This document shows positions 42,999-51,296 of a stretch of 64,000 bases of DNA, one piece after another. The DNA comes from CAUJIW01 sp963205175 (lineage in GTDB: Bacteria; Pseudomonadota; Alphaproteobacteria; Sphingomonadales; Sphingomonadaceae). Position 1 is the first letter of the stretch. The number at the start of each line of letters is the position of its first letter. Location: assembly GCA_041060555.1 (NCBI GenBank), contig JBEUDS010000005.1; one strand, written 5' to 3'. The translations under genes were made by a program, and so were the position numbers. The notes under the pieces were generated by a model, which was not told where the DNA came from, did no database searches, and saw only the letters and a program-made list of their open reading frames with translations.

Positions 42999-43850
42999 TC
43001 AGCCTCCGGCTTTGTCGGGCTGGCCGGCGGGCTCCGCCGGTGCCGTGGTGGGCGCTGGCAGCTGTGCGGTGGCCACCGGCTTCAGCCGGTTCATCAGCGC
43101 GTAGGAGCGTTCGTACCATTTGGAGCCGGGGTAGTTGTGGCCGAGCACGGCAGCCGACCGCTTGGCCTCCTCGCGCATGCCCAGCTCCAGATAGCACTCG
43201 ACCATGCGGTGCAGCGCCTCCGGCACATGGGTGGTGGTCTCGTAGCGTTCGATGACGCTGCGGAAGCGCAGCGTCGCGGCGAGAAATTCGTGCCGGCTCT
43301 GGTACCAGCGGCCGATCTCCATCTCCTTGCCGGCCAGATGGTCGCGGGTGAGGTCGATCTTCAGGCGGGCATCGGTGGCATAGGAGGTGTTCGGGTAGCG
43401 CCGCGTCAGCTCGTTGAGCGACTGGAGCGCCTGCTCGGTGACCTTCTGGTCACGGCCGACGTCCGAGATCTGCTCATAATAGGACAGCGCGATCAGATAG
43501 TAGGCGTAGGGCGCGTCACGGTTGCCCGGGTGCAGGCTGAGGAAGCGCTGGGCGGCGAGGATCGCCTCCTGATAGCGGTTGGCCTGGTAGTAGGAGAAGG
43601 CCGACATCAGCTGCGCGCGGCGTGCCCACACCGAATAGGGGTGCTGGCGCTCCACCTCGTCGAACAGCATTGCCGCCTGACGATACTGGCCCTTGGCCAG
43701 CGTGTCGGCACCGAGATTGTAGAGCGTCTCGACGTCGCGGGCGACGTAGGTCAGCTCTTTCTTGTCCTTGGCGCAGGAGGCAAGGGCGAGGCCTGCCGCC
43801 AGCACCAGCAGCGCGCGACGCAGGAAACGGGTCGAGTCGGTTCTCATCAT
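42999..43850 (-). CDS. bamD: Outer-membrane assembly lipoprotein BamD
   Basis: A 283-residue lipoprotein of the BAM complex that inserts barrel proteins in the outer membrane. A signal peptide ends in the lipobox LALASC, so Cys near residue 26 is lipidated. TPR repeats follow (LYNLGADTLAKGQYRQAAMLFDEVE, PYSVWARRAQLMSAFSYY...). The C-terminal 30 residues are Pro/Ala-rich. AAAGGAAGG precedes the ATG. First gene of the operon with recN and ligA. Confidence 0.94.
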   Translation of the reverse strand: MMRTDSTRFLRRALLVLAAGLALASCAKDKKELTYVARDVETLYNLGADTLAKGQYRQAAMLFDEVERQHPYSVWARRAQLMSAFSYYQANRYQEAILAAQRFLSLHPGNRDAPYAYYLIALSYYEQISDVGRDQKVTEQALQSLNELTRRYPNTSYATDARLKIDLTRDHLAGKEMEIGRWYQSRHEFLAATLRFRSVIERYETTTHVPEALHRMVECYLELGMREEAKRSAAVLGHNYPGSKWYERSYALMNRLKPVATAQLPAPTTAPAEPAGQPDKAGG

Positions 43851-43959
43851 GACCTTCCTTTAGCGAAGCGTTTGCCATCGGCCAAGGCACTCTGGTTGCG
43901 AATGCGGCCAAGCCCTGCCATAGCTGCGACCGCTGGATGTAACGACACCAAGGGGCGCT

Positions 43960-45165
43960 GTGAACCTCCTCGTCTTCTCAACGCTTTATCCGAACGTGTC
44001 GCAGCCCAATTTCGGCATCTTCGTCGAGAATTCGGTGCGACACGTGGCCGCCAGCGGCATCGCGACGACGGTGGTGGCGCCCAATGGCGTGCCGCCCTGG
44101 CCGCTGGACCGGCTGACCCGCTACCGGGCGCTGGCCGATCTGCCGGAGGCGGAGACCTGGCGCGGGCTGGATGTCCGCCGGCCACGGTTCCAGCTGTTGC
44201 CGGCGATCGGCTGGCGCTTCAATCCGGCGGCCATCGTGCGTGCCGCCCGGCCGGTGTTGCACCGGCTGCGGGCTGAAGGCTTCGTGTTCGACGCCATCGA
44301 TGCCCAGTTCTTCTACCCCTGCGGCGTGGCGGCGGTGCAGCTGGCTCGCGAGTTCAACGTGCCGGTGACCATCAAGGCGCGTGGCTCCGACATCGCGCTT
44401 TGGGGCCAGCGGCCGGCGGCGCGGCGCGCCATCCTGTGGGCAGCCGGCCGTGCCCAGGGCATCACGGCGGTGTCGGAGAAGCTCAAGGGCGAGATCGAGG
44501 CCATGGGGGTGCCCGACGAGAAGATCGGGGTGCATTACACGGCGGTCGATCTCGACAATTTCGCCCCCGGCGACCGGCAGGCGGCGCGCGCCGCGCTGGC
44601 CGGCGAACTGGGGCTGGAACCGGGGCCGGGGTGCGACTCCGGGCGGCCGCTGATCGTCTCTGTCGGCAGCCTGACGCCGGTGAAGGACTTTCCGCTGCTG
44701 CTCAACGCGCTGCGCCAGGTGCCGGCGGCCGACCTGCTGATCGCCGGTCACGGCCCCGAGCGGGCGGCGCTGGAGCAGCTGGCGGGCACGCTCGGGCTCG
44801 GTGCGCGGGTGCGCTTCCTTGGCGCCATCGCCCACGACCGCCTGCCGCTGCTCTATCGCGCGGCGGACCTGTTCGCGCTGGCCAGCCAGCGGGAGGGGCT
44901 CGCCAATGTCTGGATCGAGGCGCTGGCCTCCGGCACCCCGGTGGTGACCACCGATGTCGGCGGCGCCCGCGAGGTGATCGACCGGCCGGAAGCCGGCCGG
45001 GTGGCGGCGGCGCGGACACCCGAGGCCCTGGCGGCGGCGATCAACGACGTGCTGGCGATGCCGGTGGATCCGCAGGCGGCCCGCGCCTCGGCCGAACGCT
45101 TCTCCTGGGCGCGCCATGTCTCGGCCAAGCGGGCGCATCTGGAGCGGCTGGTCGCCGGGCACTGA
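43960..45165 (+). CDS. Group 1/family 4 glycosyltransferase
   Basis: A 401-residue GT-B-fold glycosyltransferase. The N-terminal domain starts MNLLVFSTLYPNVSQPNFGIF and the C-terminal nucleotide-sugar-binding domain contains SVGSLTPVKDFPLLLNAL and the EX7E-type SQREGLANVWIEALASGTPVV. It probably acts on a surface polysaccharide or lipid-linked sugar, but no polysaccharide gene cluster is nearby. GTG is the start; the bamD start lies 109 bp away in the opposite direction, so they share a promoter region. Confidence 0.88.
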   Translation: MNLLVFSTLYPNVSQPNFGIFVENSVRHVAASGIATTVVAPNGVPPWPLDRLTRYRALADLPEAETWRGLDVRRPRFQLLPAIGWRFNPAAIVRAARPVLHRLRAEGFVFDAIDAQFFYPCGVAAVQLAREFNVPVTIKARGSDIALWGQRPAARRAILWAAGRAQGITAVSEKLKGEIEAMGVPDEKIGVHYTAVDLDNFAPGDRQAARAALAGELGLEPGPGCDSGRPLIVSVGSLTPVKDFPLLLNALRQVPAADLLIAGHGPERAALEQLAGTLGLGARVRFLGAIAHDRLPLLYRAADLFALASQREGLANVWIEALASGTPVVTTDVGGAREVIDRPEAGRVAAARTPEALAAAINDVLAMPVDPQAARASAERFSWARHVSAKRAHLERLVAGH

Positions 45166-45173
45166 GCCTGCGA

Positions 45174-45205
45174 GATGTTGATCAGGCGGGATGTGGATCA
45201 GGTGG
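45174..45205. repeat. Tandem pair of 16-bp repeats
   Basis: GATGTTGATCAGGCGG is followed directly by GATGTGGATCAGGTGG (two differences). It lies just after the glycosyltransferase stop and about 100 bp before the Rieske gene. It could be a direct-repeat binding site or a small duplication. Confidence 0.45.
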
Positions 45206-45302
45206 GCGGCGGCCGGTGTGGTGGCTGCCAATCCTACACATATTGGCCGGTGGTCGCAGGCCCGTGCGGTCGCCTATGGTCGGGTGCCATTCAGGGAGAA
45301 GG

Positions 45303-45623
45303 ATGCGGATGACCGACTATCACGCCGTCGCGGCGCTCGATGACATTGCCGAGGGCAGCAATCGTGCCTTCAAGGTAGGCGATCTGTCGGTGCTGATCTG
45401 TCGTCAGGCCGGCGAGGTGTTCGCTATCGAGAACAACTGCACCCACGCGCTGCAAGCGCTGGAGGGTGGCAAGATGCGCGGCGACAAGCTGTTCTGCCCC
45501 GCCCATGGTGCCTGCTTCAACCTGCGCACCGGCCAGCCGATCGGCACCGTCACCCGCAAGCCGGTGCGCACCTTCCCGGTGCGCGTCACCGACGGCACCA
45601 TCGAGGTCTCGCTCGGCGACTGA
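45303..45623 (+). CDS. Rieske [2Fe-2S] ferredoxin
   Basis: A 106-residue single-domain Rieske protein. The cluster ligands are visible as C-x-H in NNCTHALQ and C-x-x-H in FCPAHGACFN. Such small soluble Rieske proteins pass electrons to oxygenases, for example Rieske dioxygenases or cytochromes P450. GGGAGAAGG precedes the ATG. No oxygenase is adjacent; the nearest is the P450 at 47382. A glutathione transferase gene is convergent 13 bp away. Confidence 0.9.
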   Translation: MRMTDYHAVAALDDIAEGSNRAFKVGDLSVLICRQAGEVFAIENNCTHALQALEGGKMRGDKLFCPAHGACFNLRTGQPIGTVTRKPVRTFPVRVTDGTIEVSLGD

Positions 45624-45636
45624 TGGCGTGTCGTGT

Positions 45637-46248
45637 CTAGAGGGCGGCGGCCCGCTGGAAGGCCGGCCGCGCCAGCAGCCGCTCGTAATAGGCGGCGGTG
45701 CGCGGTTTGAAGTGGGGCCGCCAGCCCAGCCGCGCGTCGGCGAGATAGAGCGCGAAGCCGACGCAGATGTCGGCGATGGTGAAGCGCCCGGCACACAGAT
45801 AGTCCCGATCCGCGAGCGCCGCCTCCAATGATCGCAGGCGGGAGAAGAACCAGGCGGTATAGTCGTCGGCGGCCTTTTTCAGCGTCGGGTCCGGCTCGAA
45901 CTGGGTGTAGCGCAGCACGATGGTCTGCGGGAAGGTCAGCGTCGCGTCGGCGCGGTGCAGCCAGTTGAGATAGTCGCCATAGGCGGGTTCATCGACGGCG
46001 ACGGCAAGGTCGGTGGGGCCATGGCGGTCCACCAGATACTGGGCCATGGCGACGGATTCGCTCATCCGCGTCTCGCCATCGACGAGGAACGGCACCGTGC
46101 CCAGCGGGTTGACCGCCAGGAAGTCGGGCGAGGTCAGCCGGGGCGGGAAGGGCAGTATCACCAGGTCATAGGGCAGGCCCATCTCCTCCAGCGTCCACAG
46201 CGGGCGCAGCGAGCGGGAAACGGTGCAGTGATACAGCGTGATGGACAT
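45637..46248 (-). CDS. Glutathione S-transferase family protein
   Basis: A 203-residue cytosolic-type GST with an N-terminal thioredoxin-like domain (ITLYHCTVSRSLRPLWTLEEMGLPY, then the GSH-binding GTVPFLVDGETRMSESVAM with cis-Pro and Glu-Ser) and a helical C-terminal domain ending around DARLGWRPHFKPRTAAYYERL. The N-terminal Ser in CTVSRSLR is a candidate for thiol activation. Substrate unknown; such genes often accompany xenobiotic catabolism. Confidence 0.9.
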   Translation of the reverse strand: MSITLYHCTVSRSLRPLWTLEEMGLPYDLVILPFPPRLTSPDFLAVNPLGTVPFLVDGETRMSESVAMAQYLVDRHGPTDLAVAVDEPAYGDYLNWLHRADATLTFPQTIVLRYTQFEPDPTLKKAADDYTAWFFSRLRSLEAALADRDYLCAGRFTIADICVGFALYLADARLGWRPHFKPRTAAYYERLLARPAFQRAAAL

Positions 46249-46397
46249 GACGGACGGTCCTGAAAAGCGGTTTGAATGGCCTGTTGTGAGACATTCGATG
46301 GCCGTTGTCGCGGGAGAGATGTGGACTTGGGTGTGCCGGGGCGCTTAGATCGGCGCGCTGCCGGCTTGCGGTGGCGCCTGTGAGGGTTGCGCTGCCC

Positions 46398-47354
46398 ATG
46401 CTTCTCGATCCGTTCATTGTCGCCCTGTTTGTCTGCGTGGTGCTGGCGAGCCTGCTGCCGGTCTCCGGCGCGCCGGCCGAATGGCTGGATGGCGTGACGA
46501 CGGCGGCCATCGTGCTGCTGTTCTTCCTGCACGGCGTGCGGCTGAAACGCGACGCGCTGATCGCCGGTCTCGGCCACTGGCGGCTGCACCTGCTGATTCT
46601 CGCCATCACCTATGCGGCGTTTCCGTTGCTCGGGCTGGGCCTGCGGCTGGTGGGCGGGCCACTGATGACGCCGTCGCTGTGGCTGGGCGTGCTGTTCATC
46701 TGCGTGCTGCCGTCGACCGTGCAGTCGTCCATCGCCTTCACCTCCATCGCCGGCGGCAATGTGGCGGCCTCGCTGTGCGCGGCGGCCTTCTCCAACCTGC
46801 TGGGCGTGCTGCTGACGCCGCTGCTCGTCGGGCTGGTGATGCAAATGGATGGCGGTCACGGCATGTCGGGCGCGCATGTGGCCCGCATCGCGCTGCTGCT
46901 GCTGGCGCCGTTCGTCGTCGGTCATCTGTTGCGGCCGTGGCTGGGCGACTGGGCCGACCGGCGCAAGACGCTGCTGTCGTTCACCGATCGCGGCACCATA
47001 TTGCTTGCCGTCTACGGCTCCTTCTCGGCGGCCGTGGTCAGCGGGCTGTGGCAGCAGGTGGACGCGGTGCAGCTGGCGGTGCTGGTGGGCGTGTGCTGCG
47101 TGTTGCTGGCGCTGGTGCTGGGGCTGACCTTCGCCGTCGCCCGGCTCGCCGGGTTCGATCGCGCCGACCAGATCGCCATCGTCTTCGCCGGCTCCAAGAA
47201 GTCGCTGGCCAGCGGCGTGCCGATGGCGCGGGTGCTGTTCCCCGGCGCCGCCGCCGGGCCGATGCTGCTGCCGATCATGATCTTCCACCAGATCCAGCTG
47301 GTGGTGTGCGCCTGGCTGGCGCGCCGCTACGCGGCCCACCGGCCGGAGGCCTGA
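46398..47354 (+). CDS. SBF-type (bile acid:sodium symporter-like) transporter
   Basis: A 318-residue membrane protein with about 9-10 hydrophobic segments, of the SBF-like group with YfeH. Conserved pieces are VLLFFLHGVRL near the N-terminus, VLPSTVQSSIAFTSIAGGN and FAGSKKSLASGVPMA near the end, which form the crossing motifs. It may move an organic anion with Na+ or H+; substrate unknown. Start is either ATG 46398 or GTG 46380. Confidence 0.87.
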   Translation: MLLDPFIVALFVCVVLASLLPVSGAPAEWLDGVTTAAIVLLFFLHGVRLKRDALIAGLGHWRLHLLILAITYAAFPLLGLGLRLVGGPLMTPSLWLGVLFICVLPSTVQSSIAFTSIAGGNVAASLCAAAFSNLLGVLLTPLLVGLVMQMDGGHGMSGAHVARIALLLLAPFVVGHLLRPWLGDWADRRKTLLSFTDRGTILLAVYGSFSAAVVSGLWQQVDAVQLAVLVGVCCVLLALVLGLTFAVARLAGFDRADQIAIVFAGSKKSLASGVPMARVLFPGAAAGPMLLPIMIFHQIQLVVCAWLARRYAAHRPEA

Positions 47355-47381
47355 CGGCCACCAGCCGGCGGTATCGCCACC

Positions 47382-48650
47382 TCAGTGCATCTTGAAGCGG
47401 ATCGGCACCGACTTCGGCCCGCAGACGAAGTTGGCCTCCATCCGCTTGGGCGTGCCCGCCAGCTCGACCGCCTCCAGGCGCGGCAGCAGTTCCTCCCACA
47501 GGATGCGCATTTCCATGCGTGCCAGGTGCTGGCCCAGGCAGACATGGGCGCCATAGCCGAACGCCACGTGCTTGTTGGGCGAGCGGGTGATGTCGAAGCG
47601 GTAGGGGTCGTTGAACACCGCCTCGTCGCGATTGCCCGACGGGTAGCACAGCATCATCCAGTCGCCCTTGGCGATGCGCTGGCCGGCGACTTCGGTATCC
47701 TCGGTGGCGGTGCGCATGAAGTGCTTCACCGGCGTCTCCCAGCGGATCGATTCCTCGATGAAACCGCGCATCAGCCCCGGATCGGCCTTCAGCCTGGCGA
47801 ACTGGTCGGGGTTTTCCGCCAGCGCCCACAGCGCGCCCGAGGTGGTGTTGGAGGTGGTGTCGTGACCGGCGGTCGCGGCGATGATGTAGTAGGACATCGC
47901 CTCCAGATGCCCCAGCGGCTCGCCGTTGATGGTGCCATTGGCGATGACGCTGGCGAGATCGTTGCGCGCCTGGCGCCGCCGGTCGTCGGTCATCTCGTTG
48001 AAGTAGATCATGAAGTCCGCCACCGTCGCCTGCACGGAGGCCAGGCCCTCGGCGGAGTCGACAATCGAGCCGGTACGGTTGAGCTCGGGGTCGGCGCTGC
48101 CGAACAGCTCCTGCGTCAGCTTGAGCATCCGCGCCTCGTCGCACGCGGGCACGCCGATCACTTCCATGATGACATGCAGCGGGTAGAGGAAGGCGACGTC
48201 CTTGGCGAAGTCGCACTGGTCGCCGAGGTCGGCCATGCGGTCGACGAAGCCGCGGGCGATGGTGCGGATGCGCGCCTCCAGGCTGTTGAGGCTCTGCGGC
48301 TGGAACCACGACTGGGTGAGCTTGCGGTAGTTGCCATGGTCGGGATTGTCCATCTGCACCAGCGAGCGCACCAGATGCGGCGAACCACCCATCATCGCCC
48401 GCACCTTGCGGTCATTCTCGATGGTGGTGACGATGGTGGCGCGGTCGCCGTTGTGGAACACCTCGTTGCGCAACTCGATGTCACGGATGTCGGCGTTGCG
48501 GGTGACCACCCAGAAGGGGTCGTAATTGTCCGGCTGGGCCATCGCCAGCGGCGACTCCCGGCGCAATTGCGCGAAGGCCGCGTCAATGCGGTGCCAGTCG
48601 GCATAGGCTTTCGGGTCGACAATGGTGTTCGCGAGTTCCTGTGCAATCAT
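47382..48650 (-). CDS. Cytochrome P450 (CYP108/P450terp-like)
   Basis: A 422-residue class I bacterial P450. The I-helix oxygen-binding motif is in TAGHDTTSNT, the ExxR Glu-Arg pair in EESIRW, and the heme Cys in FGYGAHVCLGQHLA. The sequence around PVKHFMRTA, CYPSGNRDEAVFNDP and GPKSVPIRF strongly recalls CYP108 (P450terp), which hydroxylates alpha-terpineol; this comparison is from memory. The ATG at 48650 has GGGAGG upstream. A TetR gene is divergent, so it probably controls the P450. Confidence 0.92.
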   Translation of the reverse strand: MIAQELANTIVDPKAYADWHRIDAAFAQLRRESPLAMAQPDNYDPFWVVTRNADIRDIELRNEVFHNGDRATIVTTIENDRKVRAMMGGSPHLVRSLVQMDNPDHGNYRKLTQSWFQPQSLNSLEARIRTIARGFVDRMADLGDQCDFAKDVAFLYPLHVIMEVIGVPACDEARMLKLTQELFGSADPELNRTGSIVDSAEGLASVQATVADFMIYFNEMTDDRRRQARNDLASVIANGTINGEPLGHLEAMSYYIIAATAGHDTTSNTTSGALWALAENPDQFARLKADPGLMRGFIEESIRWETPVKHFMRTATEDTEVAGQRIAKGDWMMLCYPSGNRDEAVFNDPYRFDITRSPNKHVAFGYGAHVCLGQHLARMEMRILWEELLPRLEAVELAGTPKRMEANFVCGPKSVPIRFKMH

Positions 48651-48772
48651 CTGTTGAGCCTCCCCAGGGTCGGATGTTCCGACATTCAGTCCCCGTCGGA
48701 TTTTCCGACTCCATGCCGTCAGGGCTAACATGAAACTTGCTATACAGCCAACAAATAAGTTACGACGGTGCC

Positions 48773-49432
48773 ATGATGCCGCTGTCCCGTCCTGAATCCG
48801 CCTCGTCCGCCCGCCGCCGCACCCAGGCCGAGCGCAGCGACGAGTCCGAACGCCGGCTGCTCGACGCCACGGTGGCGGTGGTCGCCGGCGAGGGCGTGCG
48901 GGCCGCCACCTTCGAGGCGATCGGCCGGGTCGCCGGCTACAGCCGTGGGCTGGCGACGCAGAAATTCGGCTCCAAGGACGGGCTCATCAAGGCGCTGATC
49001 GCCGACCTGCACGCCCGCCAGGACGCGCTGCTGACCGCCCACCACATGGACGACATGCCGGGGTTGGAGGCCGCGCTCGGTTACGCCGACCTGTACCTGC
49101 GCGACCTCACCGAGAACGCCGAGACGCGGGCCTATTTCATGCTGATGGCGGAGGCGATCGCCGACCTGTCGGCGTTGCGCGCGGCCTTCGCCGCCTCGCA
49201 CGAGACGGTGAAGCAGTTTCTCGCAGGCTTCATCGTCCGCGGCCAGCGGGAGGGCGCCATCCGCGCCGAGGTCGACCCGGAGGCGGCGGCGCTGATGATC
49301 GGCACCATGCTGCTGGGCTTGAGCGTGCAGTGGCTGATCGACCCGACGCTGGACGTCGCGCGCGTGCGCGTCGCCAGCCTGGAGACGCTGCGGCTGGCCT
49401 TCGCCGCGCCGGCGCGGCGCGCGCGGGGCTGA
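48773..49432 (+). CDS. TetR-family regulator divergent to P450
   Basis: A 219-residue TetR repressor. The N-terminal helix-turn-helix (about 15-65) shows RRLLDATVAVVAGEGVRAATFEAIGRVAGYSRGLATQKFGSKDGL-type pattern; a helical ligand domain follows. The start is uncertain: ATG at 48773 or 48776, with no clear ribosome site, or TTG at 48737. The 120-bp divergent region with the P450 gene contains AACTT...AAGTT arms around 48735-48761, a possible operator. Rubredoxin follows 38 bp downstream. Confidence 0.87.
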   Translation: MMPLSRPESASSARRRTQAERSDESERRLLDATVAVVAGEGVRAATFEAIGRVAGYSRGLATQKFGSKDGLIKALIADLHARQDALLTAHHMDDMPGLEAALGYADLYLRDLTENAETRAYFMLMAEAIADLSALRAAFAASHETVKQFLAGFIVRGQREGAIRAEVDPEAAALMIGTMLLGLSVQWLIDPTLDVARVRVASLETLRLAFAAPARRARG

Positions 49433-49470
49433 CCGGAGCCCAAAAGATCACCGGGGGGAGGAGAGAGAGC

Positions 49471-49653
49471 ATGAGCACGGACGCACCGTACCGCCAGTGG
49501 CAGTGCCGCACCTGCGGTTATATTTACGACGAGGCCGAAGGCTGGCCGGACGACGGCATCGCGCCGGGCACCCGCTGGGCGGACGTGCCGGAGGACTGGG
49601 TCTGTCCGCTGTGCGGCACGTCCAAGGACCAGTTCGACATGGAACCCGTCTGA
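49471..49653 (+). CDS. Rubredoxin
   Basis: A 60-residue rubredoxin with the four iron ligands in WQCRTCGYIYDE and VCPLCGTSKDQF. It resembles the AlkG-type that passes electrons to alkane hydroxylase. GGGGGGAGGAG precedes the ATG. No alkB or rubredoxin reductase gene is in the window, so its partner could be elsewhere; its place beside a P450 and TetR is suggestive but not proof of a role with that P450. Confidence 0.95.
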   Translation: MSTDAPYRQWQCRTCGYIYDEAEGWPDDGIAPGTRWADVPEDWVCPLCGTSKDQFDMEPV

Positions 49654-49670
49654 GGGCGCGAAACGTCAGC

Positions 49671-51290
49671 CTATTGGTGGCCGGCCCACTCCTTCGCCCG
49701 CAGATCCTTGCGCATGATCTTGCCTGACACGGTCTTGGGTAGACTGGTGACGAACTCGATCTTGCGCGGATATTTGTAGGGCGCGGTGACGGCCTTCACA
49801 TGGTCCTGCAGTTCCTTCACCAGTGCGTCCGAGCCGGTAAAGCCGGGCGCCAGGATGACGAACGCCTTGACCACCTCGCCGCGCGTCGGGTCGGGGCTGG
49901 CGACGACAGCGGATTCCGCCACCGCCGGATGCTCGATCAGCGCGCTTTCCACCTCGAACGGCCCGATGCGGTAGCCCGACGACAGGATCACGTCGTCGGC
50001 GCGGCCGACGAACCAGAAATACCCGTCGGCGTCCACCGTCGCCCGGTCGCCGGTAAGGTACCAGTCGCCGCGGAACACCGAGGCGGTGCGGTCCGGGTCG
50101 CCGCGATAGCCCTTGAACAGCCCCATCGGCCGGGCGGGCGCCACCCGCAGGGCGATGTCGCCCTCGGTGTCTGGCGGCAGCGGGTTGCCCGCCTCGTCGA
50201 TCACCGCCAGCTCGATGCCGGGCGAGGGCTTGCCCATCGAGCCCGCCCGCACCGGCACGCCCTGGAAATTGCCGCACAGCAGGATGGTCTCGGTCTGGCC
50301 GTAGCCGTCCATGATCGCCAGGCCGGTGGCCTTGGACCAGGCGGCGATGACCTCGGGGTTGAGCGGCTCGCCGGCACCGACGCAGTGGCGCAGCGCCGGG
50401 AAGCGGCGGGCCGACAAGTCCTGCTGCACGAACATGCGGTAGGCGGTGGGCGGCGCGCACAGCGTGGTGATCGGGTGAGCCTCCAGCAGGTCGAGCGTCG
50501 CCGTGGCGTCGAAGCCGTGAGCGTGGTGGACGAACATCGCCGCGCCCATCAGCCAGGGGGCGAACAGGCTCGACCAGGCGGCCTTGGCCCAGCCGGTGTC
50601 GGAGAGGTTCCAGTGCAGGTCGCCGGGGCGCAGGTCGAGCCAGAACCGCCCCGTCACCTCATGGCCCAGCGGATAGCCGTGACCATGCACCGTCATCTTC
50701 GGATAGCCGGTGGTGCCGGAGGTGAAATAGCACAGCGCGTCCTCGTCGGCCGCCGTGTCGGCGATCGCTTCCAGCGGTGTGGCGGCCGCCCGGGCGGCCG
50801 TGTAATCGGTCCAGCCGTGGCGCGGGCCATCGACGTGCAGCAGTGCCGGGCGGGCATCGGAGTCGATCAGCGCCTGCTCGACATGGCCCGCGCAGTCGCG
50901 GTTGGAAATGACGGCGGTGGCGCCGGAGGCGCGCAGCCGGTAGCCGATGTCCTTGGCCGACAGCTGGGTGGTGCCGGGCGACGCCACCGCGCCCAGCTGC
51001 AGGCAGGCCAGCATCAGCTCCCACCACGGCAGTTCGCGTGACAGGATCACCAGCACGGTGTCGCCGCGCCGGACGCCGGCATCCGCCAGCACGGCCGCCG
51101 CCTGACGGGCGCGGGCCAGCATGTCGGCGAAGCTGAGCCGGACCACGGTCCCGTCGGCGTCGGTCCACAGCAGCGCCAGCGCGTCCGGCGTGCGGGTGGC
51201 CCAGTCGGCCATCACGTCGGCGACGAAGTTAAAACGCTCCGGTCGGCGCCACGTGAAGTGGCGCCGGGCATCCTCATAATCGAACGGCAT
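49671..51290 (-). CDS. AMP-forming acyl-CoA synthetase (medium-chain/acs-like)
   Basis: A 539-residue ANL-family enzyme that activates a carboxylate to acyl-CoA with ATP. Motifs: YFTSGTTGYPKMTVHG (P-loop), DGYGQTETIL (adenine site), YLTGDRATVDADGYFWFVGRADD (hinge) and the catalytic Lys in SGKIMRKDLRAKE. W-type residues typical of medium-chain ligases (NLSDTGWAKAAW) are present. It lies 6 bp downstream of an aldehyde dehydrogenase gene, so the two can turn an aldehyde to acyl-CoA. Confidence 0.92.
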   Translation of the reverse strand: MPFDYEDARRHFTWRRPERFNFVADVMADWATRTPDALALLWTDADGTVVRLSFADMLARARQAAAVLADAGVRRGDTVLVILSRELPWWELMLACLQLGAVASPGTTQLSAKDIGYRLRASGATAVISNRDCAGHVEQALIDSDARPALLHVDGPRHGWTDYTAARAAATPLEAIADTAADEDALCYFTSGTTGYPKMTVHGHGYPLGHEVTGRFWLDLRPGDLHWNLSDTGWAKAAWSSLFAPWLMGAAMFVHHAHGFDATATLDLLEAHPITTLCAPPTAYRMFVQQDLSARRFPALRHCVGAGEPLNPEVIAAWSKATGLAIMDGYGQTETILLCGNFQGVPVRAGSMGKPSPGIELAVIDEAGNPLPPDTEGDIALRVAPARPMGLFKGYRGDPDRTASVFRGDWYLTGDRATVDADGYFWFVGRADDVILSSGYRIGPFEVESALIEHPAVAESAVVASPDPTRGEVVKAFVILAPGFTGSDALVKELQDHVKAVTAPYKYPRKIEFVTSLPKTVSGKIMRKDLRAKEWAGHQ

Positions 51291-51296
51291 GGTGTC

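Noticed and set aside
41058..44276. A 1072-codon open frame opposite ligA, recN and bamD
   Set aside because: It is complementary to three well-identified genes and its composition is typical of antisense readings in high-GC DNA.
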